Part shown: one piece after another, positions 46,401 through 56,460 of the stretch
Position numbering within the stretch: position 1 is the stretch's first letter
Layout: each line of letters starts with the position of its first letter
Assembly: GCA_036898135.1 (NCBI GenBank)
Contig: CM072515.1
Coordinates: 73,695,253-73,759,252, forward strand
Reading direction: 5' to 3'
Origin: Oncomelania hupensis
Taxonomy: Eukaryota > Mollusca > Gastropoda > Littorinimorpha > Pomatiopsidae
DNA: 64,000 nt
The notes under the pieces: generated by a model
The model's database searches: none
What the model was told of the DNA's origin: nothing
Seen by the model: the letters and a program-made list of their open reading frames with translations, nothing else
Program-made: the position numbers and the translations under genes

Positions 46401-47866
46401 CTTCCCAAATGTCTGTTTAAGGTAACACAGGACAAAAAAAATAGGTTCAGTAGGTAGATTTCTTTTTTCTTCCACTTTTAGTAACGAAACGGAAGTTTAA
46501 CATGAGTGACAACCCTTTACTCCTATTTGCTTTGAGCTTACCTCCCTTCTATCGTATGTCCAATGGCTGAGTGCAAACAGTTCTATTTTTGGTGTGATAT
46601 TTTGGGGCCTTTATCAATTTTTGTTCAAGACAATCTTCCAAAAAAGTTTAGGGTTGGGCCAAAAAATTAGGGTCAGTCGGGATACAGTAAACAAACCTTT
46701 TTTTAGGAGGGGGGAGGGGGGGGGGGGGGGGCTGGTTACAATTTTGTGCCCTCACATATGCTGTTTTTGTTTTGTTTTTCATCGTAATTGTCAGTAATTT
46801 TTTGTCTACTGTCATTGCCTTCTAGATCTGTAACTTTTCATCCGCTTGAATCTTTATCATTGCCATTGTTACAATTTTTTGACTGTGTGTGTTTTTGTAT
46901 ATTTATTATTCATGCTTACAGCTGTCAAGATTATGCTCTTTGAAATGTTCATAATAATAATAATAATAATAATAATTAATATAATTTAAAAAAAAAATTG
47001 CATTGAGCTTTTGAAAATGTCACTTTTGTGTGTACCCGTAATTATATTTGACGGTCACATAATTTTGTTTGAAGTCTTTCTTTCTTTCTTTAGGTAGATT
47101 ATAGTCCCCGGACACATTAGGAAGCACTCAAGTTATAGGCGCATCACAGAAACCACTTTCAAAAGTTAACAAGTTTAAATAATATCTTTTACCGATTTTT
47201 TTTTTCTTTTAAAAATATTTTTTTATATTGAACCTCAGATGCATGCAGTCTGAGTCCTCCATTTTTTTTCTTTTTCCTTCTAATAAACAAACATTGGTTT
47301 CATTACATACTAGTGGTTTTTGTACCCTGGCAAGCCAGGGTACACAGGTTGCTGTTTAAAATGTAGACAGAGAGACAACTGTTGTCTGCGAGTTTCATTT
47401 GGACGATGATACCTCCCCATATCCCCCTTGATACCTCACCATACCCCCCCTCCCCTGATATCTCCCCGTTCCCCCTCCCCCCCCCCCCCCCCCCCCCGAT
47501 GATGCCTCACCATACCCCCTTGATACCTTCCGTACACGCCTTGTAACCTTCCTGTATCCTCCTTGATACTTCCCCGTTGATCGTTCGCAGGTATGGATGA
47601 AAGGAATCGACCATCACCATACCCCCTTATCCCTTATATGTTTTCGTATCCCAGTTATGCCTACCCATGCCCCTTTAAACCTACCCGTAGCCCCCTTTTA
47701 CCTACACGTACCACCCCATCCCGATCCCAAGTAATAATAATAATAATAATAATATTGAATATAGAATAATACAAATAGAAATCATAAAAAACACCAAGGT
47801 TTTAAAATAAAATTTGATATAAGATATAATTATAATAATAATAATAATTATTATTATTAGTTTATA

Positions 47867-47911
<45 letters not shown>

Positions 47912-50900
47912 GTTAAAAGTAAAAAGCCTAAATTAAAAAGAAAAATATCCATATTGTAGTGTAAAAAAAAAAAAAAAAAAAAAAAGGCACGCGGGAGATT
48001 TGAACTTGGGTCGCCTGCATGGTAGGCAAATGTCTTACTAAGTGAGCTACCAAGGCTTCGTAACTATAAAGACCATCAATTTTTTGGTCTATATGGGAAA
48101 ACATGCTGAAACCTCGATTCGATTTTTAATTAATCAAATTTAATTAGTTAAACACAAAATTTTGTAAGATTGGTGACGTGAGTGCAAAAGTGTTTTGAAT
48201 GGAAATAAAACAAAATTTGCGGTATTACGGAACAGCACGTTCTTGACACGGGTTGAATCGAAACCGCGCACGGAATGAGGCTATTGCAGTTTGTGGACAT
48301 TTTGTTTATTTATTTATCTCAGAAACGGTTAAACGTTCGGTAAGGAAATGTCGGCTATAATGATTTCGCGGGTTTTGAGCGCACAGCAGGCCGATCTGCA
48401 GCGCCCAGCACCTGCCCAGATCAGCGTCCATACCGGACAAACTTTACAGTAGAGGCGAAGAAGGACTTCCGCCTAAGCAATTTATATATATAGATTGCCA
48501 GAACCTATTTAATATTTTACATTTTCAGAAAAAAATGTTTGATAAAATCAGGTTCTAAACAGAAGTCACATTTATTGGAGTCTTTGAGACCCATTAATCT
48601 CTCTTCCTGTGTGCTAATTTGAGTCACAGACCCAGTGACGTTTTTCCACACTAAGGTTTATTTTGCCAAAAGTTGACTGAACAAGGAATGGACCACTTTT
48701 CGTTAGTTATTATTTGACGAAAGTCTCGAGCACTGATTTTACTGGGATTGCAGCCTTCACTACACACAGATTGCGTGCCTGCTTTCTGAACTAGAGCAGG
48801 CTCTCTCTCTCTCTCTTTTCCACACTTAGGTTTATTTTGCCAAAAGTTGACTGAACAAAAATGGACCACTTTTTGTTAGTTATTATTTAACGAAAGTCTC
48901 AAGCACTGATTTTACTGGGATTGCAGTCTTCACTACACACAGATTGCGTGCCTGCTTTCTGAACTAGAACAGGCTCTCTCTCTCCAGTCGTCGCCACAAA
49001 GCTTGTATCACCGTTCGTATCGCACAGTGCTAGAAAATATTTGTCGAGTTAAAGCCGACATTAGTAACTATTACTTCCATTGGAGCAATATCCCCAGATA
49101 TCTTCAACAAAATAGATACTGGCCTTTATCCAACTATCTATAAGTAATACTTTGTTTCTGTACTTTGTTTCTGTATTTTATATCTTTATTATTCCAAAGA
49201 TATTGACTGAAAAATTAAGTTTTTTTCTTAACCCACGTGTTTGTTATCAAGCCATTTTAATAAAGCTTGTTTCCAGAATGGGGAGGACATTTTTTTCCAT
49301 TCTGATAAACAATTTGGAGGTTACTGAGGCGTTAAAACATACTAATTTATTACCATGACTGCTTAGCTGACTTATAGGGATGTGTTTCCATTTTCCACTG
49401 CTCATTTCATTAAGCCTTGCGATCCAATTCAGCAACAAAGACATTTGCATATCAAAGACATTTATTATCTGAAGCCCTCCATTCTCTCTGCTACCGCATA
49501 TTACATTTTTTTTCACCTTTTCAACAGCTTTTTGGTTTGAATATTTTTTCTTCCACAAGAATGGAAACAGTATTGTGTTGAGCTTATTTATTATTGGTTG
49601 AGGAGCAACCAGTGCTTGCATGGGGTACACCAATTGTGACATTAGAAAGGATTTGATAATACACAGTTTGCCACAGATACTTCAGTTATGTTGTGCCCAT
49701 TGTTGCACAATTCTTTCACTGTTTTATACTTGTTTCTTCTAATTTTTCTTAATAACTGAAGCGGACATATTATTTTAAAAATTAATTTATAATATTTTCA
49801 GTTGTTTCTTAGCCCCAGTTTGGCTGAACTGTTCCTTATTATGTTTTACTGATCTGATCCACATTCCCTCATTTTTTTATTAATTCATCCTCAGCCCAAG
49901 AATAGCTGTAAAATCTGCTACAATAAATAAAACCTTTTCAAGATCGTTCTTGTCTGATAAGAACATGTTTATGTCATCTGCGTACATAGCTAGTTTAAGA
50001 ACTTCGTTGGAGATAAATGGACCTAAATATGCTTTTTTAAAGTTTAATGCCTTTTACAGCAATTCTAGACCCAACACAAAGGTCATCGGCAAAAAAGGGC
50101 AACCCTGACCTATTCCGTTAGGTGAGAAAATTATAGGCAACCTGACGTTGAGCTCTTCCGTTCATTCTTGGTAAATGTGGAACTTAACAATGTGTGGCGT
50201 CTATTGAAAACCTTTTAGTTTGCTGTGCTTGGTCTCATTTATTTATTCCTTTAATCTCATCCCCGTGGACATGTCTGTTGATTTGGCAGGGCCTTAGAGG
50301 AGGGCAGCATTATCGATGGGCCTTATTTCTGCCCAATGGAAACGCTCTCGCTAAAGTTGGAAAGCTCATGGAACAGGGGCAGGTGAGGCATCTACAGTGA
50401 AAACGTCTTCACCTTACATGAAAACATCAACAGCCAGTATCAAGAAAGAGATTACTCTTATATAGCGCACTTATAAGCTCAGAGAGCTTCTCAAAGCGCT
50501 GGCCACTACTATCCAGCAATCACAAAATAGTTTGCTGAAGTCAGGATTCGAAACCACATCGCCTGAGACGCGCGTACACAAGTCGAGCGCTATGACGACT
50601 GAGCGATCAGCACCCAATCATGGTGGTAGTGCTGTCAGTTTTGCGTTCCTGAACTCTGGCCATACGTGAAAATTGGAGGTCACTATACCCCGAATTTCAT
50701 CCACTGGCAAAAAAAAAGAATTTAAAAATTAGAATGACCCTTCCTATTTTTACGCTTTTTTTTTTTTTTTTAAATAAAATAGCGTGGCTGAGGAAAAAAA
50801 GACTGGATAAAATACAAGGGTTTTCTTTGAAAGTAGACATGAGTTTACAATTTGGTGTGATGATTTCCGCCTTATTTTTGTTTTTGAATGATCCAGATTT

Positions 50901-51768
50901 AATCCAGATAAAATCTATGGAAATTCAAGTTTTATAAATTCTTTAAAGTACATGTTCAGGATCTTTTTTTTTTTCATTTGAGATTTTGTCAGGGCAGATC
51001 ACAACCATGCAGGCATCCCGCGAAGTAGGCGGGTCACCTGAGGGCGACCTGTGCCCCTAGAGAAATTCCTCTGGAAATCTAGTCCAGGAGCCTGTCGTTA
51101 CCCAGACTCATTATTTTCCTTACTCATTAGTTTAAGGCATGAAGAGTATGTGGTCCAGCTGTTTCAGTGACGATTTGCGCAAACTCAAAATCGCAGGGTG
51201 TTTTAATAAACATACAAAATTGTGTAGAAAATTTTAATTAGATTTTGTAGTTGACCACACATTTGGGTTAATTCCCCAACGAAAATTAGTGATAATTTCA
51301 TTTTGTTGGAGTTTTGTCAGTGTGTATCTTTGATTTTGTAGTGTTTTGAGGCCATTTCTTTGACTATTTTTTTATTTTTTGCAAGGGAGGTAATCCGAGA
51401 AGAGACGAACGTAAAACTGGCGTCTATGGTTTCAAAATGTGTAGCGCTTCTTGTTCATTGTTTTTATATTTCTTGTTAATATCGGCGCTTATAACTTCTA
51501 GGTCTTATTCATTTATTTCATCTTGTTCTCACCTGAATTATACATGTATGTATATTTGTTGTTGAACCTCATCAGCCACTTCCCAATGAATCTGATAATC
51601 GACTGTTGTTCTTTCTTAGGAGGATTATTTCCCTTGTCTTAATCAGTTTTGCTTTTACAGATAAAACCGATGGTAGAGAAGGAATTCAACTTTGCCCAAG
51701 TGCCTGAAGCTTTTGCCTTTGTTGAAAAGGGGCATAACCGAGGCAAAACTGTTGTGCGTATGACGTAG
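40131..51768 (+). CDS. RTN4IP1: RTN4IP1: mitochondrial NADPH oxidoreductase, complete, 9 coding exons
   Basis: Reticulon-4-interacting protein 1 homolog, a zinc-independent medium-chain dehydrogenase/reductase of mitochondria; in animals it acts in coenzyme Q metabolism. Exons: 40131-40452, 41211-41359, 43704-43772, 44198-44322, 44594-44642, 45182-45318, 45732-45915, 50290-50382, 51661-51768. They total 1236 nt, giving 411 residues against about 396 in vertebrates. Every junction is GT-AG and phases agree. Residues 1-70 are basic and Ser/Arg-rich with few acids, fitting a mitochondrial presequence. The GroES-like fold begins near QAWQIHQYG (about 60). The dinucleotide motif LGASGGIG is at about 225-232, and the C-terminus GKTVVRMT matches the family ending. 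An upstream in-frame TTG exists but ATG 40131 is the first plausible start; ATG 40140 is an alternative. Large introns contain a LINE, a Helitron and an L1/Tx1-like fragment. Confidence 0.96.
40613..40691 (-). mobile_element. Short 3' fragment of the (AGGAT)n-tailed LINE
   Basis: (TATCC)n followed by CGTAACTCGAAGGC, GGTATCACAGATGATTG and AACCAG: the inverted last ~75 bp of the RTE-like element. In RTN4IP1 intron 1. Confidence 0.8.
41211..41359 (+). CDS. RTN4IP1: RTN4IP1 exon 2
   Basis: Residues 108-157: GYGSKIMNVLRR, EFPLILGRDFSGLV and NFKPGDE, the catalytic GroES-like domain. Donor GTATCT is followed within 20 bp by a remnant (TATCC)n tract. Confidence 0.96.
41378..41408 (-). repeat. (TATCC)n tract, likely LINE tail remnant
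   Basis: TCCTATCCTATCCTACCCTA type repeat 18 bp after the RTN4IP1 exon 2 donor. Only the tail is left. Confidence 0.6.
41780..43625 (+). mobile_element. RTE-like non-LTR retrotransposon, 5'-truncated (copy D)
   Basis: Flanked by the 8-bp duplication AGATCCGA (41772-41779, 43626-43633). First frame (to 42751) carries KKGNLQECENYRTISLI and FIDFKKAFDRVWHAALW. The second (42703-43617) has VRQGCLLSPTLFNIFLERIM, LRFADDIDGLAGEE, ACEAWTLTADLQRRI and KKRKLRWYGHVTRSSGLAK. One frameshift near 42634 separates them; otherwise the frame is open. Ends (AGGAT)3. In RTN4IP1 intron 2, sense. Confidence 0.92.
43704..43772 (+). CDS. RTN4IP1: RTN4IP1 exon 3
   Basis: Residues 158-180: VWGTLNWYRQGSHAEFAVAS, phase 0. 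It follows intron 2, which holds the long RTE-like copy. Confidence 0.94.
44198..44322 (+). CDS. RTN4IP1: RTN4IP1 exon 4
   Basis: Residues 181-222: VAHKPKMLSHVEAASVPYVA and TAWTAL, matching the family hinge between catalytic and nucleotide domains. Donor GTGAGT. Confidence 0.96.
44594..44642 (+). CDS. RTN4IP1: RTN4IP1 exon 5 (NADPH motif)
   Basis: Residues 222-238: RVLILGASGGIGTFSVQ, the Rossmann glycine motif. Only 49 nt long but flanked by clear CAG and GTAATA sites and in phase. Confidence 0.95.
44965..45070 (-). mobile_element. Diverged SINE fragment
   Basis: Minus-strand order TTCAGCGAACTAGTTTGCGA, TAGTTGGC, TTGAGCAGTTCTTTGAGCTC parallels the SINEs at 2555-2695 and 50455-50625. Confidence 0.5.
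45182..45318 (+). CDS. RTN4IP1: RTN4IP1 exon 6
   Basis: Residues 239-284: KAWGADVTGTCGTDAVELVR, SLGADTVVDYQS; nucleotide-binding domain. Donor GTAAGA after two bases of a proline codon. Confidence 0.95.
45732..45915 (+). CDS. RTN4IP1: RTN4IP1 exon 7
   Basis: Residues 284-345: PFDFILDAVGG, LLRKWSNAKLVTIVTPLL. The donor AGG/GTATTT opens the 4.4-kb intron 7. Confidence 0.94.
46080..46215 (+). pseudogene. L2/CR1-type LINE C-terminal fragment
   Basis: Reads YGQRAFSYHTPSYLESSLLL, then RSLQTFKPNLKTDLFPQ, the usual polyprotein C-terminus. In RTN4IP1 intron 7. Confidence 0.7.
46411..46696 (-). mobile_element. MITE-like element with GTCTGTTTA inverted ends, copy 2
   Basis: Left GTCTGTTTAAGGTAAC and right GTATCCCG-type end in inverted orientation relative to 3286-3479. 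It has ~90 bp more interior sequence. The outer flanks are C-rich on the left and G-rich on the right, which would extend the inverted arms. Confidence 0.7.
47310..48494 (-). mobile_element. Non-autonomous Helitron
   Basis: On the minus strand the 5' end is TCTATATATATAAATTGC (ending at plus 48494). The 3' end is CTAG (47310-47313), preceded by a hairpin of two 10-nt arms, GTACCCTGGC and GCCAGGGTAC (47322-47343), 8 nt away. The outer bases are A and T, the expected A/T insertion site. Length 1185 bp. No RepHel coding region. Inside are C-rich degenerate repeats, (AAT)n tracts and a tRNA-like sequence. Confidence 0.88.
47984..48062 (-). tRNA. tRNA-like sequence (pseudogene or SINE head) inside the Helitron
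   Basis: Minus strand: A-box-like TAGCTCACTTAGTAAGA, an anticodon-arm-like hairpin TGCCT/AGGCG with loop ACCATGC, B-box-like AGTTCAAATCTCC, then a run of more than 20 T that would terminate pol III. The acceptor stem pairs poorly and loop position 33 is not T, so it is probably not a functional tRNA. Confidence 0.4.
48646..48985 (+). repeat. ~170-bp tandem duplication
   Basis: CACTAAGGTTTATTTTGCCA through AGAACTAGAGCAGGCTCTCT is repeated immediately, about 95% identical by eye, each unit ending in a (CT)n run. Confidence 0.88.
49247..50190 (-). pseudogene. L1/Tx1-type LINE reverse transcriptase fragment
   Basis: Minus-strand order: FSPNGIGQGCPFLP (50150-50090), LAMYADDINMFLSDKNDLEK with the catalytic YADD (about 50000-49930), then after a decayed stretch SQLVYPMQALVAPQPIINKL and ENGGLQIINVFDMQMSLLLN (49642-49247). 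This C-terminal style is typical of L1/Tx1-group elements. In RTN4IP1 intron 7, antisense. Confidence 0.75.
50290..50382 (+). CDS. RTN4IP1: RTN4IP1 exon 8
   Basis: Residues 346-376: GGQHYRWALFLPNG and VGKLMEQGQ; the HYRWA motif is conserved in RTN4IP1. Phase 0. Confidence 0.95.
50455..50625 (-). mobile_element. tRNA-derived SINE copy
   Basis: Minus strand: B box GGTTTCGAATCC, body with TTCAGCAAACTATTTTGTGA, tail GTGCGCTATATAAGAGTAA. Same family as 2555-2695. The A-box region GATCGCTCAGTCG is degenerate. Confidence 0.7.
51661..51768 (+). CDS. RTN4IP1: RTN4IP1 exon 9 (stop codon)
   Basis: Residues 377-411 plus TAG: IKPMVEKEFNFAQVPEAFAF, then GHNRGKTVVRMT, the characteristic MDR C-terminus. 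Confidence 0.95.
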   Translation: MKPMVEKEFNFAQVPEAFAFVEKGHNRGKTVVRMT

Positions 51769-52085
51769 TCTTGTTTTTCACCACAAGGATGGAAACTTGT
51801 ATGTCCTGAAGAAAAAAAAAAAGTTGGATGGATGGAACTTTGAAGGTAGACTGATTTTATTCTGTTTTGTGGAAAGTAAGTGTGTAAAATGAAACATTGC
51901 TTTTGTACATTGTATTCATCAGTCCGGATTATTAGGCTCATTTTCGGTGTAATCAGGTTTGCTATTTTTTAATGTCCACAAGATACCAAAAAAAAATTTT
52001 TTTTAATGCATCATCCATTATCATCTCAGGAAGTGAAACTAAACTTTTATGAGGACCCCGACTAGACAGTACCTTGTATTAAATG

Positions 52086-52492
52086 AATAAATCCTTGACG
52101 TTATCACTTTTGTGAATTTTATTTCCCAACAGCTGTGCATGTGGTGTGTCTAGATTATTGGGCAAACAGTTTTTTATATCGTATAATTTGTCCTATTACT
52201 GTTTAATCAAAGGTTTTGTCCACCCCACCCCCTCCCCTTCTTGTTCAAATTTATTTATTAAAAAAGTTGTTGTAGATCATCAGTGTTGCAGTGTGCGCTA
52301 CAATCATGACAGCACCCTGGACGTTCCTTTTTTAAAATTCACTATCTTGAATCTGCATTATTTACCTCCGGTGGTCCAGCTATAACCTCAAAATTCATTG
52401 GACACTATTAACAAGAAGTCGGATCAAATTGTTTACCTGTAATTTCATGGATTTGATTTATTGTGTTTTTGTTGTGATCGATTTTAAATAAA
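52086..52492 (+). promoter_or_regulatory. Candidate poly(A) signals for RTN4IP1
   Basis: AATAAA at 52086-52091 (about 320 nt past the stop) and again at 52487-52492. The first is the simpler choice. Inference from position. Confidence 0.45.
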
Positions 52493-52817
52493 GTTGAACA
52501 ATAATAGGTATTTATATAGTGATACAGATAATAATATTGCTCTTTATAAATCTTTAATAATGGAGTACAAAATGCAGAAAGATGTACAAGAATTTTTGTT
52601 GTTTTTGTTTTGCTTTTTTTTCCCCCTACATCAGTTTTGTATGCTAATGTATTTAGTTTGTTTCCAGTCCAATAGAAATTGGTTTGATGTGATCTTGTTG
52701 ACAGTGAAATACATAGTACTGATTTTGCATAACCCAGCAAATAATTATTGAACAATATAATCATTTGTTCTTGTTGACTAGTACTAAAGCGCTAATGCTA
52801 GTATCCCCGGTTGTTTG

Positions 52818-53392
52818 CTTTGATCATGTTGTGAGCCATCGAGTAAAATTCATGCACAAACTCAAGATTTATTTGCCTTTATGTGAGTGTGTGTGTGTGC
52901 ATTTTGTTTTTCGACCGTTTCATTTAAAAATATTCTTACGTGTTAACATTTCTTTCATTCACACAAGACAAAGAAAGAAAAAAAAGAAAGAGAAAGTACA
53001 CATGACATTTCTAGCAATACAAAATATACCAACATAACACCTGCCAAAATAATTGTTTGTATATTGCCAACACAAATCTTATTGTATGTTGCTCTTAACA
53101 TTCTAGGTTTTGATCATGTTGTGAGCCATTGAGTAAAATTCATGCACAAACTCAAGATTTATTTGCCTTTATGTGTGTGTGTGTGTATTTTGTTTTTCGA
53201 CCGTTTCATTTAAAAACATTCTTACTTGTTCTCATTTCTTTCATTCCCACAAGACAAAAAAAGAAAAAAAAGAAAGAGAAAGTACACATGACATTGCTAT
53301 CAATACAAAATATACCAACATAACACCTGCCAAAATAATTGTTTGTATATTGCCAACACAAATCTTATTGTATGTTGCTCTTAACATTCTTT
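52818..53392 (+). repeat. ~287-bp tandem duplication
   Basis: TTTGATCATGTTGTGAGCCA to TATGTTGCTCTTAACATTCT occurs twice in succession with few differences, mainly in (GT)n and A-run lengths. Begins about 330 bp beyond the second RTN4IP1 poly(A) candidate. Confidence 0.9.
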
Positions 53393-54812
53393 CAGCTACA
53401 GTGTAAAAAAATATTCTATACATGCTAAAAAAACACACGAAGAAAACACGAATCTGCAAAAAAGACATGAATAAACTTCTCAGTCAAAATACAAAATAGG
53501 AAATAAAAGGGAATAAAAATATTTATTTTAAAAGATTTGATTTGTGATGCTGAAAATATACACTAGCTGCTTTTGTTGTGTGAAATGACAGATAATAAAA
53601 CAATACAATACACTTCACATAACACACAAATTATATAGCATGACTACATTTATTATTTGGCAACAACACAAGTACGTACCATATAAATAAATGGGGGAAA
53701 AACAGAAGCAAATTAAATCAGCTAAATACCTAAATATAACTTTAAACTGCTCTTTCAAAGAAATCAAAATCAACATTTAGCTTTTGGCATATTGTTTAAT
53801 TGCCAACACTTTATATATTAAGATATAAATTCTGCGAAGGGTTGGTGGGAAGATGGTGCTGATGCATAGGGGATGGGGGATCTAATAGCCCTCATGTGCA
53901 GTGAAAAACGTAAAAGACAGGCTGACCTTGTCCAAAAGCTTTGTTAATATCAGAAATTTGTAGCTGAGTTCATACTAGCAAACCTAAAATAAATAAATAT
54001 AAAATGAATAAATAAGCACAAAAATACATAGAAAGAAAATAAATACATGCAAATTCAACCAGAACACAATTTGATCTTCATTAATACATTGTCAGCTTTG
54101 GTGTGTCCTCATAATTATAACGTGCATGAAGCTCCTAAACCCATGGGTGCAGAAGATATGTTCACAACTTAGTTCTGCTTACACAAAACAAAATGTCTAG
54201 CCATTTACAGGATGTCGTTTGCATTACCGATACCATCTCTGCAGATCAATGTCATCAAGAACTTGAAAACCCGACGCTCAATGAAATCAAACGGAATCAA
54301 AGCTGTATGCATTTGGAATCCAGCTGACTGCATATAAAATGTATGATGGTAATGAATGGATTAAACGCCAACAAATTGCAGATTTTTAAAAATTCTATTA
54401 TTATAAATGGGTGCAAAGGTCTGCCTAACTGTTTTCATAGTAGTCTATATACACTGCTGCCAATTGTCTGTTCTTAGACTGCGTCAGATTTTACAGAATA
54501 GCCAAATGCGCCTATGATTATATTAATATTTTTTAATATATATTTTTGTTAATAATCTGTGGGTTTGTGTGTCAAATATCTCATTCCAAGAAAATACGTT
54601 AAATAAACTATTGACTTAAACTTGAATTGAACAGATTGCTGAGAACTTTTAACCGACCATACCATCTTCACCTCAAGACCAAACACTTCTTAAAACCTAA
54701 TCCAGATTAAAACTTTATACAAACACTACCATCGTCACATCAGTACCACACACACTTCTAAAGATCCTGATTAAAACTTTATACAAAGACAGACTCACAC
54801 CAGACTGACGTA

Positions 54813-54996
54813 GTGAAGTATAGAAAAATCTCCTTGCGTTACCACAACCTGTTCCAAATGTTGTGATGGCAAGGCCATCAGGGATGAGTGTGAAAAAACA
54901 AACAAATCCACCTGGGCCGTCTCCAGCAAAGAAAAAGCCAATCCATGACATCCCAGTGCACTCAAGAACTGTGCCCATGCTCATGAAAGAAGAATG
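54813..54996 (+). CDS. Unidentified possible coding fragment 1
   Basis: An open plus frame after a TAG: KNLLALPQPVPNVVMARPSG, MSVKKQTNPPGPSPAKKKPI, HDIPVHSRTVPMLMKEE, stop. Composition (Pro/Lys-rich, higher G+C than surroundings) looks coding-like. I do not recognise it; it could be a terminal exon or a retrocopy remnant. Confidence 0.2.
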
Positions 54997-55474
54997 ACGC
55001 CACCTCCGGTGGTACAGATTGGAAGACGCACCTTTAAAGGAGCGAGATATTCCCACAGGAAACAGACTGAAATGGGGCAGCAAAGAACCTACAATCCTTC
55101 ACACATTTTTTGGGATCTATAAGGGGAATAAAAGGACAGGGAGGAAGGGAGATAATGGGTGGGAAGGGAAGGGATACTAAAAAAAAACCCAAGAAATTAG
55201 TTTTAACAAATTTCAAGAAGTATGAGGAGGGGTTGGCAAAACAAGAACAAAAAATAAAATAGAAGAGCAAATTAGGAATAAAATTTAGGGAGTGGAGGGG
55301 ACAATAATTATTCAATTATTAAATTTTCTTAATAAAAAGAGTACTTTAGGATTAAATTATGCTCCATTCAGTCTATAAACTATGAAGAGCTGCCAGTTTT
55401 GTTTTGGAATAATGGAAAGAAGTCAGTCATTGTAAACAAAGAAAGAACTGGTGAAGACAGAGAGGTACATTGAC

Positions 55475-55658
55475 CTACACACGGTGGATTGCGAGATTCC
55501 TGCTGCAAATTCTCAGCTACCAAACCACTTTCCCCAACTCCTCCCCTGTGGGACGTGGAGGATGACGATGACTACAGTCAAGGCAGTCCCCAAAAAGAAG
55601 ACATTTGTTTCTCTGCCTTCTCCACGCCCGCCTACATACTGGACATGACAAAAACGGT
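55475..55658 (+). CDS. Unidentified possible coding fragment 2
   Basis: A plus frame: SPTPPLWDVEDDDDYSQGSP, QKEDICFSAFSTPAYILDMT, KTVF, stop. Acidic, and G+C-richer than its flanks. Not recognised. May belong with fragment 1, but no splice pair links them convincingly. Confidence 0.2.
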
Positions 55659-56239
55659 GTTCTAAGATTTATTTGTAATATAAAATTGCAAACTTTTGTT
55701 ATGTTGTTATCGTAATGTTTTACTCGACCGGCATGGCCGTGCGCGTTTATGAACTCCGAACCCCTTTCTCTGTCACAACAAAAATATTCACATTTTTACC
55801 AATCTTTGCAAGATGAATTCTAAATAGTCCAAAAAACGAAATTTAAAACTAAAAAGCGTCAGTCGGCCAGTATGTTCATAGTCAGTCTGTGCAAAGCTTA
55901 TCTCTGATCCTACTTCAGCTATCACAACCAAACTTGGTAAGACGGTGTATAGCCTCATGAATGACTTCACGTTAAGGTCACAGGGTCAACAAATGTTTTT
56001 GGCGTAATACAACTTTTGTTGTAGTTTATTTGATAGTACGTTGAGTTATTAGGAACCAGAGGCCAAGGTCATCTCAAGGTCAAGAGCACAGAAAGATCAA
56101 AGTTGCTATTACTTCGCAATTAAATTCCACCGTTTCTTTTTTTTTTTTGTTCTGTGCACTCGTTTTCCTGTAAAATATTGCAAGTTCCATGTGATGTCCA
56201 AGGGCTTTGCCCTTCTAGTTATAATATATAAAATTATTG

Positions 56240-56345
56240 TTACTAGCTAGTGAGTTTTCCTCATTATGTTTTATAGTTAAAAGTTATTCTATATTCATGT
56301 AAGCGCCTAGAGCTAAGTCCAGATAATCATGTTATGTGCACACTG
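56240..56345 (+). mobile_element. 3' end of the L2/CR1-type LINE
   Basis: GTGAGTTTTCCTCATTATGT and TCATGTAAGCGCCTAGAGCT match the 3' end of the element at 18560-21120 (21017-21090). Confidence 0.75.
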
Positions 56346-56460
56346 TTTATTGAACGTTACATAAATATTTATATACAGGCCGCTGAATACTTGCCATATA
56401 ATCTTTCTTATTAGCTATTTATTGTTATTATTATTAGTAGAGGAAGCGGCTGCAGTGGTT

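Noticed and set aside
47984..48062. Functional tRNA-Met gene
   Set aside because: The acceptor stem does not pair and loop position 33 is not T, although A/B-box-like words and a T-run are present; kept only as a tRNA-like sequence.
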